Notes: generated by a model not told the origin, from the sequence alone. Numbered from the stretch's first letter, positions 1-6,436 are shown. The stretch is 7,179 nt of DNA from a bacterium (GCA_021803845.1 JAJZLA010000074.1:1-7179), one strand, 5' to 3'. Program-made: numbers and translations.

Positions 1-1242
1 ATATATCTTAACCGCTTCTTCTTCGGAAAACCTTTTGCCGCCGTCCTGTATCAACAAACTTAAAGGCTGACCGACGTACCACTCGCTTCCCCATATTTTG
101 AAATTAAAATCGACAAGCTGGGCAAAGACGTTTTTCCTGTTATAATAACCCGCTCCGGCAAAACTTACGTCGGAACCGTATTTTATCCTGTCGTCTTCAT
201 TTATTTCGGTAATTTTTTTATGAAAATCCGGAAGGCATGCTAATGGAATATAATGATAGTTGTCTGCGCCGATATTTTTAAGTTCCGCAAAAAAATCGTC
301 TTTTTGTATAGTAAAGAAATAATCGACGTTCTTTACTATGGTATTCCAGTATGTAAGCGTCCTGAAATCTTCTACGAACCAGTATGCAGTTTTAATTCCC
401 ATACTTCTTAGTTTAAGTAAAGTTCTTTCGCTTGCCGGCGATTGCGCCATAAAAATAACTAAATCGGGAGGTTCATTAAAAACGGAAGAAAGAAGGGCTT
501 CGGACATAAGGTTAAAAAGGCTCTGCTTTAATGAATTTACATGGTCTTCGTTGGGGGTAAATTCGCCCATATATTTATATGCGTCGTAAAATTTTGAAAA
601 ATCAAGTATTTTTGCGTCGTAGCCAAGGCTTAAAAGAGCCGAATACAGATAGTTGCCTATAGTGGAAGAACCGCCGTACATCGGTTGAACAACTAAAACT
701 CTGAAAGAAGACGGCGTGAAAAACTGGTTGATTCCGTGAAGTTTATGTATAAGCGCATATTCTTCGGAAAATATTTTTTTATACGGAGGTAATTCGCAAA
801 ACAATATGATGCCTTTATCGAGTTCAAGTTTTTGGGAAACGGCGGAAGCGTCTGAATATGATTTTTCGCTTATACGGTCTAAGGCTATGATATTTATTTT
901 GGACGTCAACTCGAAAACGTCAAAATTGCTTTTAATAAATTCGAAAGATTCTTTAGCCGGTTCTATGACTTCAATTTTTATTTCTTTATTATCTTTTTTC
1001 AAAAAATCTATTAATGCTTTTATGTGATAACCCGCTCCAAAACCAAAAATCATAATTTTATCCGGTATTCCTTCCGAATTAATCCTGTCAATAACCTGAG
1101 CCGCCCATTTATTCGCTTCGGAAATAGGGTCGTAAACGGAATGGACGGTAATTCCGTTAATCTTAAAAGAGGGGGCGGAGACGGCTTTGGTTTGAACAAA
1201 CTCGAAATTTAAATTGTTACGGCTCATATTTGAATTATTCAT
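1..1242 (-). CDS. CgeB-type glycosyltransferase with N-terminal Rossmann-like domain (3' end outside window)
   Basis: The frame is open for 414 codons from an ATG at 1242 to the left edge without a stop, so the C-terminus is missing. An in-frame ATG at 1227 is an equal candidate; neither has a clear ribosome binding site. Residues 63-74 (IMIFGFGAGYHI) form a Gly-rich nucleotide-fold motif, G67-x-G69-x-G71, resembling the N-terminal region of motility-associated Maf proteins. A second Rossmann-like half starts at about residue 180 (FRVLVVQPMYGG), followed by AYWFVEDFR at 286-294 and SDVSFAGAGYYNRKNVF at 357-373. These match the DUF3880/CgeB-like glycosyltransferase family (GT-B fold); the catalytic C-terminal domain has only begun at the edge. 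It lies 20 bp behind the GT9 gene in the flagellar run, so transfer of sugar to flagellin is the likely role (inference). Substrate and donor cannot be read from the sequence. The family call is fairly firm; the Maf resemblance is from memory of motif shape only. Confidence 0.8.
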   Translation of the reverse strand, partial: MNNSNMSRNNLNFEFVQTKAVSAPSFKINGITVHSVYDPISEANKWAAQVIDRINSEGIPDKIMIFGFGAGYHIKALIDFLKKDNKEIKIEVIEPAKESFEFIKSNFDVFELTSKINIIALDRISEKSYSDASAVSQKLELDKGIILFCELPPYKKIFSEEYALIHKLHGINQFFTPSSFRVLVVQPMYGGSSTIGNYLYSALLSLGYDAKILDFSKFYDAYKYMGEFTPNEDHVNSLKQSLFNLMSEALLSSVFNEPPDLVIFMAQSPASERTLLKLRSMGIKTAYWFVEDFRTLTYWNTIVKNVDYFFTIQKDDFFAELKNIGADNYHYIPLACLPDFHKKITEINEDDRIKYGSDVSFAGAGYYNRKNVFAQLVDFNFKIWGSEWYVGQPLSLLIQDGGKRFSEEEAVKIY

Positions 1243-1262
1243 ATATTTTATTAATTTTTTTT

Positions 1263-2885
1263 TTAAAACATTTTTAAAATTTTAACGGCGTTATCTAAAA
1301 GCAAAACTATATCGTCAAAACTTTTCCGCGCTCCTGAAGAGTTTAATTCGTCTATAAAGTAATCGCACGCAAGTTTAAAATAACCGTAGTTTAAACCGAG
1401 AGATTTAACGGCGTCTTTAAATTTATCGAAATATAAAACGTCCTTTTCATCTTTTTTATTTTCTTTACTAAACGATTTACCCGCGTTTTCAAAAACGTCT
1501 TTGATAAAGAAAATTTCATTAATTAAAAGGTTAAGAACGCTTTCGTCTATTTTATAATATTTGTTCATATATCTCAAAACATTATTTTTATCTATTTTTA
1601 CGCTATTTTTTGAAAGCACGCTAATCCAGCAAAATTTTAATATTTCCGAAGCAAGCTCGTTTTTTGATATTTTTCTTTTATATAACGGATAAAAATGGAT
1701 AGAGTCTAAATGTTTGCAGACGGCTACTGAAAAACTTCCTTTTTTTGCGTTTGCGATAACTCTTTCTTTAATGTCGGAAAATTTAATTCCCTGTTCTTTA
1801 AAAGAATAATGCAGTTTATTTTTAATAATCTGCATAAGAGCAAGATTAAAAACGTCTTCGGGGTTTATATCGTTTTTGCATGCGTAATTAAAGCGACAAG
1901 GTTCATGCTGCATACACGGATAACATTGCATAGCAGAGTGGATTATGTAAGAATTTTCTATGTGAGGGCCGGTTTCGTAAAAATTGGCGTTGCCCGTATA
2001 AATAGAAACGGACGGAACGTTAAAAATCTGCGCAATATGCAAAGTCCCTGTATCTGATGCTATAATTAAATCGAAGTCTTTTATGAGATAAATAAGTTCG
2101 TTAAGTTTGGTCTTTTCCGTCAAATCGATAATATTTACGCCGTCAGGCAGTTTGTTTTTTATTTCTTCTGCGGCAGACGATTCTTTGGCCGTTCCTACGA
2201 TTATTATTTCGCAGTTTAAATTTAGAGAAAGCAGGCTTATTAACTTTGCGTAATTTTCGGACTGCCAGATTCTTTTCGGATGGGTTGCTCCTATGGAAAT
2301 GCAAATTCTTATAGGTTCACCGTCTAACCGTTTTTTTTTGCCGTTAGTCTTTTTTTTTAAGTTTATAATGCTATATGAAGCCTTGATTTCGGCGGGTTTT
2401 TCTGTCCCTATAAGAGAATATAAATCCGTAATGTTTATCCTGTTAAGACTCCTGTTTTTTACGATATTAAAAAGGTAGTTTGCAGCGCCGCTTCTTGAAA
2501 TAGATTCTGCTGTTTTTTGAGATTTATCTAAAACGATAAAACCTTTCTTTTTATTTTTAAAGAAGCTTAAAAAAAGAGAATTCGTAAAATCGTAGTTTAA
2601 GTTTATTGCGAGTTCATAATTTAAAGCAAAATCAGATAAAAAGTTACCGAATTCGTTTAAGCGTTTAACGGAAATTCCGAGAGGGTTTAAAAGGCTTTGA
2701 TAAGTAACAAAATTTATTTTTGCGTTAAAAATATTTCTGATTTCGAATATACTTTCGTCAATTAAAACATCGATTTTTTTCGGTTCGCCGACGTTTTCGG
2801 AATATGATTGAACTAAAGTTTCAATAAACGGAACAGACTGAAAAAAATCGCCTATTCGTCTCGTCTGAAATACAAATATATTCAT
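1263..2885 (-). CDS. GT9 (heptosyltransferase-like) glycosyltransferase with C-terminal extension
   Basis: This 540-residue cytoplasmic protein has the two-domain GT-B plan of glycosyltransferase family 9. Residues 8-24 include TRRIGDFFQSVPF, the family's N-terminal acceptor-side motif (usually xxxGDxxxxxP). SIGATHPKRIW at 198-208 opens the C-terminal Rossmann half, and SDTGTLHIA at 277-285 is the signature D-T-G-x-x-H-x-A donor-binding motif. A cysteine cluster follows (C321, C324, C330, C336), as in many non-LPS members. Heptosyltransferases are usually about 320-360 residues; here about 175 extra residues (365-540), Lys-rich and probably helical, have no family I recognise. The ATG at 2885 lies 12 bp after the fliS stop and has no ribosome binding site, suggesting translation coupled to fliS. 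Its place between fliS and a CgeB-like enzyme points to flagellin glycosylation rather than LPS core synthesis, although the latter cannot be excluded. Two A9 runs lie in the linker (residues 177-186). Confidence 0.87.
   Translation of the reverse strand: MNIFVFQTRRIGDFFQSVPFIETLVQSYSENVGEPKKIDVLIDESIFEIRNIFNAKINFVTYQSLLNPLGISVKRLNEFGNFLSDFALNYELAINLNYDFTNSLFLSFFKNKKKGFIVLDKSQKTAESISRSGAANYLFNIVKNRSLNRINITDLYSLIGTEKPAEIKASYSIINLKKKTNGKKKRLDGEPIRICISIGATHPKRIWQSENYAKLISLLSLNLNCEIIIVGTAKESSAAEEIKNKLPDGVNIIDLTEKTKLNELIYLIKDFDLIIASDTGTLHIAQIFNVPSVSIYTGNANFYETGPHIENSYIIHSAMQCYPCMQHEPCRFNYACKNDINPEDVFNLALMQIIKNKLHYSFKEQGIKFSDIKERVIANAKKGSFSVAVCKHLDSIHFYPLYKRKISKNELASEILKFCWISVLSKNSVKIDKNNVLRYMNKYYKIDESVLNLLINEIFFIKDVFENAGKSFSKENKKDEKDVLYFDKFKDAVKSLGLNYGYFKLACDYFIDELNSSGARKSFDDIVLLLDNAVKILKMF
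2331..2358 (-). repeat. Paired A9 homopolymer tracts inside the GT9 gene
   Basis: On the coding strand two runs of exactly nine A (2358-2350 and 2339-2331) are separated by ten bases. They encode the KKK-T-N-G-KKK stretch at residues 177-185, in the linker between the two GT-B half-domains. Runs of this length are prone to replication and transcriptional slippage. A one-base change in either would remove the donor-binding half of the enzyme. In such an AT-rich genome they may be chance. Confidence 0.75.
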
Positions 2886-2897
2886 TAATTATGTTCA

Positions 2898-3377
2898 TTA
2901 AACGGATACGGCAATGTCGCCAGAAACAGGTTTGCCTGAAATGCCTGACTGAACAGGTTCAGCGTTAATCGCAGAATTAACGCCTGAAACCGTAGATTTT
3001 TGATTTTGCATTCTGTCTTTTTCTATTATAATCTTCCATCCGTTTAAAAGATTTTGAAGTATTGTAAGCGACTCGTCAAGTTTGTGGGCATCTTTTTTTA
3101 AGTTCGCGGTAGTAAGATGAATCGACAAAAAAGTATAAAGTTTGTTCAAATTTTTTGCCGTTTCTCCGCCTTTTTCCATATTGAGACGGGCATTAAGCTC
3201 GTTAATAATGGAAACTGCATTAGATATATTAATAGATTTGCCGGCATAATCGTTTTGCGAAAGCCTTTCTTTTGCTTCTTTGACAAAATTTATAGCGCCT
3301 TCGTAAGCCATGATTATAAGCGTTCCCTGATCGACGGTATTGACGTTTATGTTTTCGTATTTTGAAATTGCATCCAT
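2898..3377 (-). CDS. fliS: Flagellar export chaperone FliS
   Basis: FliS is a small helical cytoplasmic chaperone that binds the C-terminal D0 helix of flagellin, prevents premature polymerisation and delivers it to the export gate. The 159-residue product matches the family along residues 7-120: Y7 near the start, the LIIMAYEGAINFVKEA stretch at 20-35, the central IINELNARLNMEKGGETAKNLNKLY at 57-81 (given here as landmarks: L61, L65, G70, G71, N76, L77, Y81), and the terminal LLNGWKIII with W114. The usual length is about 125-140; the extra tail (residues 122-159) is rich in Ser, Val, Gly and Asn and looks disordered. The ATG at 3377 is preceded by AAGGAGGAT with a rather long spacing of about 12 bases. 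It lies 46 bp behind fliD and 12 bp ahead of the GT9 gene, in the standard fliD-fliS pairing. No function other than FliS seems likely. Confidence 0.93.
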   Translation of the reverse strand: MDAISKYENINVNTVDQGTLIIMAYEGAINFVKEAKERLSQNDYAGKSINISNAVSIINELNARLNMEKGGETAKNLNKLYTFLSIHLTTANLKKDAHKLDESLTILQNLLNGWKIIIEKDRMQNQKSTVSGVNSAINAEPVQSGISGKPVSGDIAVSV

Positions 3378-3423
3378 AATAAAATTTATCCTCCTTAAAA
3401 TTTATTTATATACTAAATTATAA

Positions 3424-4884
3424 TTAAGCGCCTTGAGCTATCATCTGTTTTATACTGCTGGTCATCGCTGAATTAGTAGTCTGCATCTGTCCTATATAAG
3501 ACTCCAAGCTTGAAAACTGTTTCGTGTACATGCCCATCTGGTCCTGCACCAATGATTGCTGTAAAGAAATCTGATTATTCATGGCGGTAATCTGATCGTT
3601 TATATCCTGTTCGCTGAACTGTATAACTCCGTTTGCAGGATTTGTATATGTATTCAAAAAATTAGTCATACCGCCGGGGAAAGACGCACCGTCCGCAGTC
3701 GGAGAACCGTTTACCAACGAGCTGAAAAACTGCTGCACCTGCTGAGGATCAGATGTTAACATATTGTTTAACTCGGTAGTGTTAAGCTGAAGTTTTCCCG
3801 AGCCGCTTGAACTCTGAGTAATTCCGTAAGTTGAGGCAAGACCAGCATTTCCGGAAAGACCTGGGGCTTCGCTTCCTATAAAGCTATAAAGATTATTTAC
3901 CAAATTATTCAAAGAAACGTTGCCTCCGAGAGGACCTAAAGTTTCCGATTTCGTGTTCCCCGAACCGCTTGAAGTTACGGTATTCTGTGAGGATACATCG
4001 CCTATTACTTTGTTGTATGTCGAAATAAAACTCTTTACCGCATTGTCTATAGTATTAGTATCCAAACCTACAGTTATAGTGGTAGAACCGGTAGAAGCAA
4101 GACTTAAAGTAACGCCCGGTATAACATTTTTTACCGTATTTGACTGACTTGTTATACTGATGCCTTCATAATTTAATGTTGCATTTGCGGCTGATTGAGT
4201 CGTGGTAAAAGTAAGAGCCGTGCCACCTGTAAGATTATCCGTAACCGAAGGCGCATAATTGGTTCCGGTATTATTGCTGGTAATAACAAGCTGATAAGGA
4301 TCGGATGAAGCGCCGTTGTTGATAATAGAAGCTGTTACGCCGGCGTTGGAATTATTTATTGTCTGCGCCAAATCCGCCAAAGTATAACCGGTCGTAGAGT
4401 TTAATGCTACGTCCGTTGTTTTTCCGTTAACCGTTATATCGAACGTTCCAGTCGAACCTGAACTTGCAACGGCAGTAGAAGTAGACGCTACCCCCTGCGA
4501 AGCGATCACCCCTGCGGTAGCAAGACTGGAAACGGTTACGTTATACGTTCCTGGAATTGCGGAAGAAGAAGCTTGAGCGGTTGCGACGGAAGTATCGCTT
4601 GAAGTCGCCGTATATGATTGAAACAAAGACGGCTGACCGAGAGCCGAGGCGGACGAACTTAATGCCGAAATATCCGAACCTATAGACTGCCATGCAGAAA
4701 GCTGATTATTAAGCGGCGTTTCTTGCGCCTGCATCATCGCAATAGGTGCAGAAAGCGCTTTATCGAGAGCATTCAATATAGCCGTATAATTAATTCCAGA
4801 TTCAGGACCTGTTCCCATAACTATAAGACCCTGATTAGGATATGAACTCGGCGTCAAACTGCCGCCAGTTGATGTTATAGACAT
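3424..4884 (-). CDS. fliD: Flagellar hook-associated protein 2 / filament cap FliD
   Basis: FliD forms the cap at the filament tip and directs insertion and folding of flagellin; it is exported through the flagellar apparatus. The 486-residue protein shows the FliD N-terminal domain from about 28 to 125 (SGINYTAILNAL at 29-40, PLNNQLSAWQSIGSDISAL at 57-75, and PGTYNVTVSSLA at 111-122), a flagellin_IN-like repeat at about 148-205 (FDITVNGK, LADLAQTINNSNAGVTASI), and the FliD C-terminal domain from about 237 (VIPGVTLSL at 254-262; LQLNTTELNNML at 365-376). The final 60 residues form the usual coiled coil (QDINDQITAMNNQISLQQSL region, then SYIGQMQTTNSAM). Length is normal for the family. The ATG at 4884 has AGAGGT at a good distance. 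The protein contains no arginine, no cysteine, and only nine lysines, which is odd for a protein of this size. A perfect palindrome ends 14 bp upstream of the start. Confidence 0.95.
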   Translation of the reverse strand: MSITSTGGSLTPSSYPNQGLIVMGTGPESGINYTAILNALDKALSAPIAMMQAQETPLNNQLSAWQSIGSDISALSSSASALGQPSLFQSYTATSSDTSVATAQASSSAIPGTYNVTVSSLATAGVIASQGVASTSTAVASSGSTGTFDITVNGKTTDVALNSTTGYTLADLAQTINNSNAGVTASIINNGASSDPYQLVITSNNTGTNYAPSVTDNLTGGTALTFTTTQSAANATLNYEGISITSQSNTVKNVIPGVTLSLASTGSTTITVGLDTNTIDNAVKSFISTYNKVIGDVSSQNTVTSSGSGNTKSETLGPLGGNVSLNNLVNNLYSFIGSEAPGLSGNAGLASTYGITQSSSGSGKLQLNTTELNNMLTSDPQQVQQFFSSLVNGSPTADGASFPGGMTNFLNTYTNPANGVIQFSEQDINDQITAMNNQISLQQSLVQDQMGMYTKQFSSLESYIGQMQTTNSAMTSSIKQMIAQGA

Positions 4885-4898
4885 TTTATATTACCTCT

Positions 4899-4934
4899 AA
4901 TAAGGGGGACAGAATTAATTCTGTCCCCCTTATT
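4899..4934. repeat. Perfect 36-bp palindrome (REP-like), copy 1
   Basis: The left arm AATAAGGGGGACAGAATT (4899-4916) is the exact reverse complement of the right arm (4917-4934), with no central spacer. It fills most of the 61-bp gap between flaG and fliD. Its core GGGGACAGA is shared with the copy at 5403-5439. Downstream on the coding strand there is no U-tract but the fliD ribosome binding site, so it is not a standard terminator. The GGGGACAGA/TCTGTCCCC core is typical of REP-type palindromes that are mobilised by REP-associated tyrosine transposases (RAYT) in many proteobacteria (known class; this assignment is inferred). A hairpin here could also stabilise the upstream mRNA. Confidence 0.85.
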
Positions 4935-4945
4935 CTTAATTAACA

Positions 4946-5377
4946 TTATAATTTACTGCTGTAAAGCGAACCTTTCTGGTAATTAGACATCATTTTTAAA
5001 ACCGAATTTGGGGGGATTTGCGCTAATACTTTACCGGTTTTAAAATCCACTACGTTAATTACCGCACCACCGGCGCTGGCATCCCATTTAAAAAGCATTG
5101 CTTGAGACAGCATTGGCGGCGGATTAAGATTAGCCTCGATTTGTTTACTCAATTCTTTCTCTTTTTCGGTATTGTTGTCTGCAGAATTTGCCGTCCCAGA
5201 CTGATTTAAATATACATTCGCCGATTTATTTGAGGCTTTGCCTACAACGTCGGTATTTTGATTTGCGGCATTTTTATTCGTATTAACGTTTAATGGAATA
5301 TTGACGTTATTAGGCTTTGTCAAATTCGTATTATTATTGCCGTTTATAGAATTTATGTTTAACGATATATTGTTCAT
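4946..5377 (-). CDS. flaG: FlaG-family flagellar protein
   Basis: FlaG proteins are small flagellar factors usually encoded next to fliD; loss often gives longer filaments, but the molecular role is poorly settled. The 143-residue product has an Asn-rich, disordered N-terminal half (residues 1-70, with long stretches of N, T and S), then a charged segment EKEKELSKQIEANLN at 71-85. The family domain follows at about 93-143, with AMLFKWDASAGGAVINVV and the hallmark DFKTGKVLAQIPP at 111-123 (family form: D-x-x-TGEVIRQIPP). The motif has K116 and A119 where E and R are usual. The ATG at 5377 has a weak purine-rich site (AGAAGTGAT). It is bracketed on both sides by REP-like palindromes in gaps of 61 and 92 bp. 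It contains 13 lysines but no arginine. The domain call rests on the short C-terminal region only, so it is a little less sure than its neighbours. Confidence 0.85.
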   Translation of the reverse strand: MNNISLNINSINGNNNTNLTKPNNVNIPLNVNTNKNAANQNTDVVGKASNKSANVYLNQSGTANSADNNTEKEKELSKQIEANLNPPPMLSQAMLFKWDASAGGAVINVVDFKTGKVLAQIPPNSVLKMMSNYQKGSLYSSKL

Positions 5378-5402
5378 GATATATCACTTCTTTTTTATTT
5401 GG

Positions 5403-5439
5403 AATACTGGGGACAGATTTCAAATCTGTCCCCAGTATT
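5403..5439. repeat. Perfect 37-bp palindrome (REP-like), copy 2
   Basis: Left arm AATACTGGGGACAGATTT (5403-5420) and right arm (5422-5439) are exact reverse complements around a single C at 5421. It shares 15 of 18 arm positions with the copy at 4899-4934, and the three differing positions are each compensated in the other arm. An extra 5-bp outer pairing (TTTGG at 5398-5402 with CCAAA at 5453-5457) surrounds it. AATTAA follows directly on the plus-strand right side, and the same hexamer lies 3 bp beyond copy 1. It sits in the 92-bp gap between flagellin and flaG and has no U-tract on the coding strand. Confidence 0.87.
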
Positions 5440-5469
5440 AATTAAATCTATTCCAAAATCATACAAATT

Positions 5470-6393
5470 TTACTTCAACAGGGTCAAAAGTCCCTGCGGA
5501 ACCATGGAAGCCTGTGAAAGCATAGCTTCGCCGGACTGCGCCAGAGTAGAAAGTAATGTAAACTGTGACATTTCCTGTGCAAAGTTGACGTCCATAATGT
5601 TGTTATATGCAGCCTGCGTATTCGTTCCTTCAGTCTGAAGGTTTCCAAGTATCTGCGTAACCCTGTTCTGATAAGAACCGAGCTGGCCGCTTATGCCCGC
5701 GACCTGAGTTATAGCCGCTTGAACTGCTGAAAGAGCGATCAATGCACTAGAGTTGCCTGCAGAAGCCGAAGAGCCACCCGATAATTTAACTGCAGCTAAT
5801 GAAGATATAACAACATTACCGCTGCTGCTTGTTAATCCAAGCAAGTTTGCCGCAACGCCTTGAATAGAGACTGAAATCTGATTATTAGTCGTACCTGCAT
5901 TTGGCCCTATTTGGAATGAAAAAGTTGATGTAGAAGCTGTACCTAATGTGCTCGCAGAACTTCCGCCGCCGTTTAAAAGATTAAGTCCGTTAAACTGCGT
6001 AGAATCCGCAATCTGCGTGATTTCCGACTGAAGCTGTTGAAACTCGCTGTTTAACGCCTGTAAATTCTGCGTACTGTTAGTTCCGTTGGCTGCGTTAGTC
6101 GCAAGCGTCTGCATCGTGCCAAGCATTCCCTGAATAGTTGAAAGAGCTCCTGAAGCAATGTTGATTAAGGAGTTTCCGTTGTTGGCGTTTGAAGTTGCCT
6201 GATTGATGCCTAGAGTTGTCGCATTTAAACTCTGCGCGATTTCGTAACCTGCAGGATTGACCCAAGCTCCTGTAATTTGTAAACCGCTGGAAAGCTCGTT
6301 TAATGCCTGACCTAAAGAATTATTGGTGTTTTGAAGATTGTCAGTCGCTATGACGGCCGACTGGTTTGAATTGATAAATAGACCGTTGTACAT
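5470..6393 (-). CDS. fliC: Flagellin (filament subunit)
   Basis: This is the 307-residue filament subunit exported through the flagellar channel and polymerised under the FliD cap. The N-terminal D0/D1 region (residues 1-140) is clear: INSNQSA at 7-13, LNELSSGLQI at 31-40, ANNGNSLINIASGALSTIQGML at 70-91 (family: NxxDGxS...EGAL), and FNGLNLL at 134-140. The C-terminal D1/D0 helices span about 222-307, including LGSYQNRV at 238-245, the NNIMDVNFAQEM stretch at 264-275 (family SRIxDxDxAxE), and MVPQGLLTLL. The variable middle (about 141-220) is short and Ser/Thr/Gly/Ala-rich. The usual S-A-x-DD-A-AG motif reads TGAWVNPAGY at 41-50, without the acidic pair. Only three basic residues (K203, R244, K307) and about ten acidic ones occur in the whole protein. 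The ATG at 6393 follows a strong GGAGGA site by seven bases. It leads the flaG-fliD-fliS-glycosyltransferase run. Confidence 0.95.
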   Translation of the reverse strand: MYNGLFINSNQSAVIATDNLQNTNNSLGQALNELSSGLQITGAWVNPAGYEIAQSLNATTLGINQATSNANNGNSLINIASGALSTIQGMLGTMQTLATNAANGTNSTQNLQALNSEFQQLQSEITQIADSTQFNGLNLLNGGGSSASTLGTASTSTFSFQIGPNAGTTNNQISVSIQGVAANLLGLTSSSGNVVISSLAAVKLSGGSSASAGNSSALIALSAVQAAITQVAGISGQLGSYQNRVTQILGNLQTEGTNTQAAYNNIMDVNFAQEMSQFTLLSTLAQSGEAMLSQASMVPQGLLTLLK

Positions 6394-6400
6394 TTTTTTA

Positions 6401-6436
6401 TCCTCCGTGATAAATTATTCCGACATCCATGCCGAA
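6401..6436 (-). promoter_or_regulatory. Flagellin leader: GGA-loop hairpin plus GGA in the ribosome binding site (CsrA-like)
   Basis: On the coding strand TTCGGCATGGATGTCGGAA (6436-6418) folds into a hairpin with UUC/GAA, one bulged G, then GGCA/UGUC (with one G·U pair) and a UGGA loop. The loop region CAUGGAUGU contains ANGGA and matches most of the second half of the CsrA consensus. The second ANGGA (ACGGA, 6408-6404) is part of the flagellin ribosome binding site GGAGGA. The two GGA cores are 22 nt apart, a distance a CsrA dimer can bridge. This is the layout known from the Bacillus hag leader, where CsrA blocks translation until FliW binds it. Pairing was done by eye; csrA and fliW are not in the window. 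Confidence 0.45.

Noticed and set aside
1255..1264. A10 run on the coding strand starting inside the GT9 stop codon, as a possible slippage site fusing GT9 to the CgeB-like enzyme.
   Set aside because: The run begins after the T of TAA, so adding or removing A leaves the stop codon intact. No read-through product would result.
3920..4147. Plus-strand 75-codon frame inside fliD.
   Set aside because: It is a shadow of the fliD reading frame with no ribosome binding site or recognisable domain. The other plus-strand frames in the window (338-589, 806-1212, 1809-2057, 2293-2478, 3117-3365, 6887-7069) are rejected for the same reason.
4899..4934. Intrinsic terminator for flaG (and likewise 5403-5439 for flagellin).
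   Set aside because: Neither hairpin is followed by a U-tract on the coding strand; ribosome binding sites of the next genes follow shortly. Partial attenuation remains possible.
5399..5638. Plus-strand frame of 79 codons that begins at palindrome 2.
   Set aside because: It is antisense to the flagellin C-terminus and its first residues (GQISNLSPV) are just the translated palindrome, a pattern common in spurious predictions near such repeats.
6398..6430. Ten-codon frame (ATG at 6430, MDVGIIYHGG) ending in TAA next to the flagellin ribosome binding site.
   Set aside because: There is no ribosome binding site before it, and its ATG lies in the hairpin loop; the GGA-hairpin explanation accounts for the sequence better.
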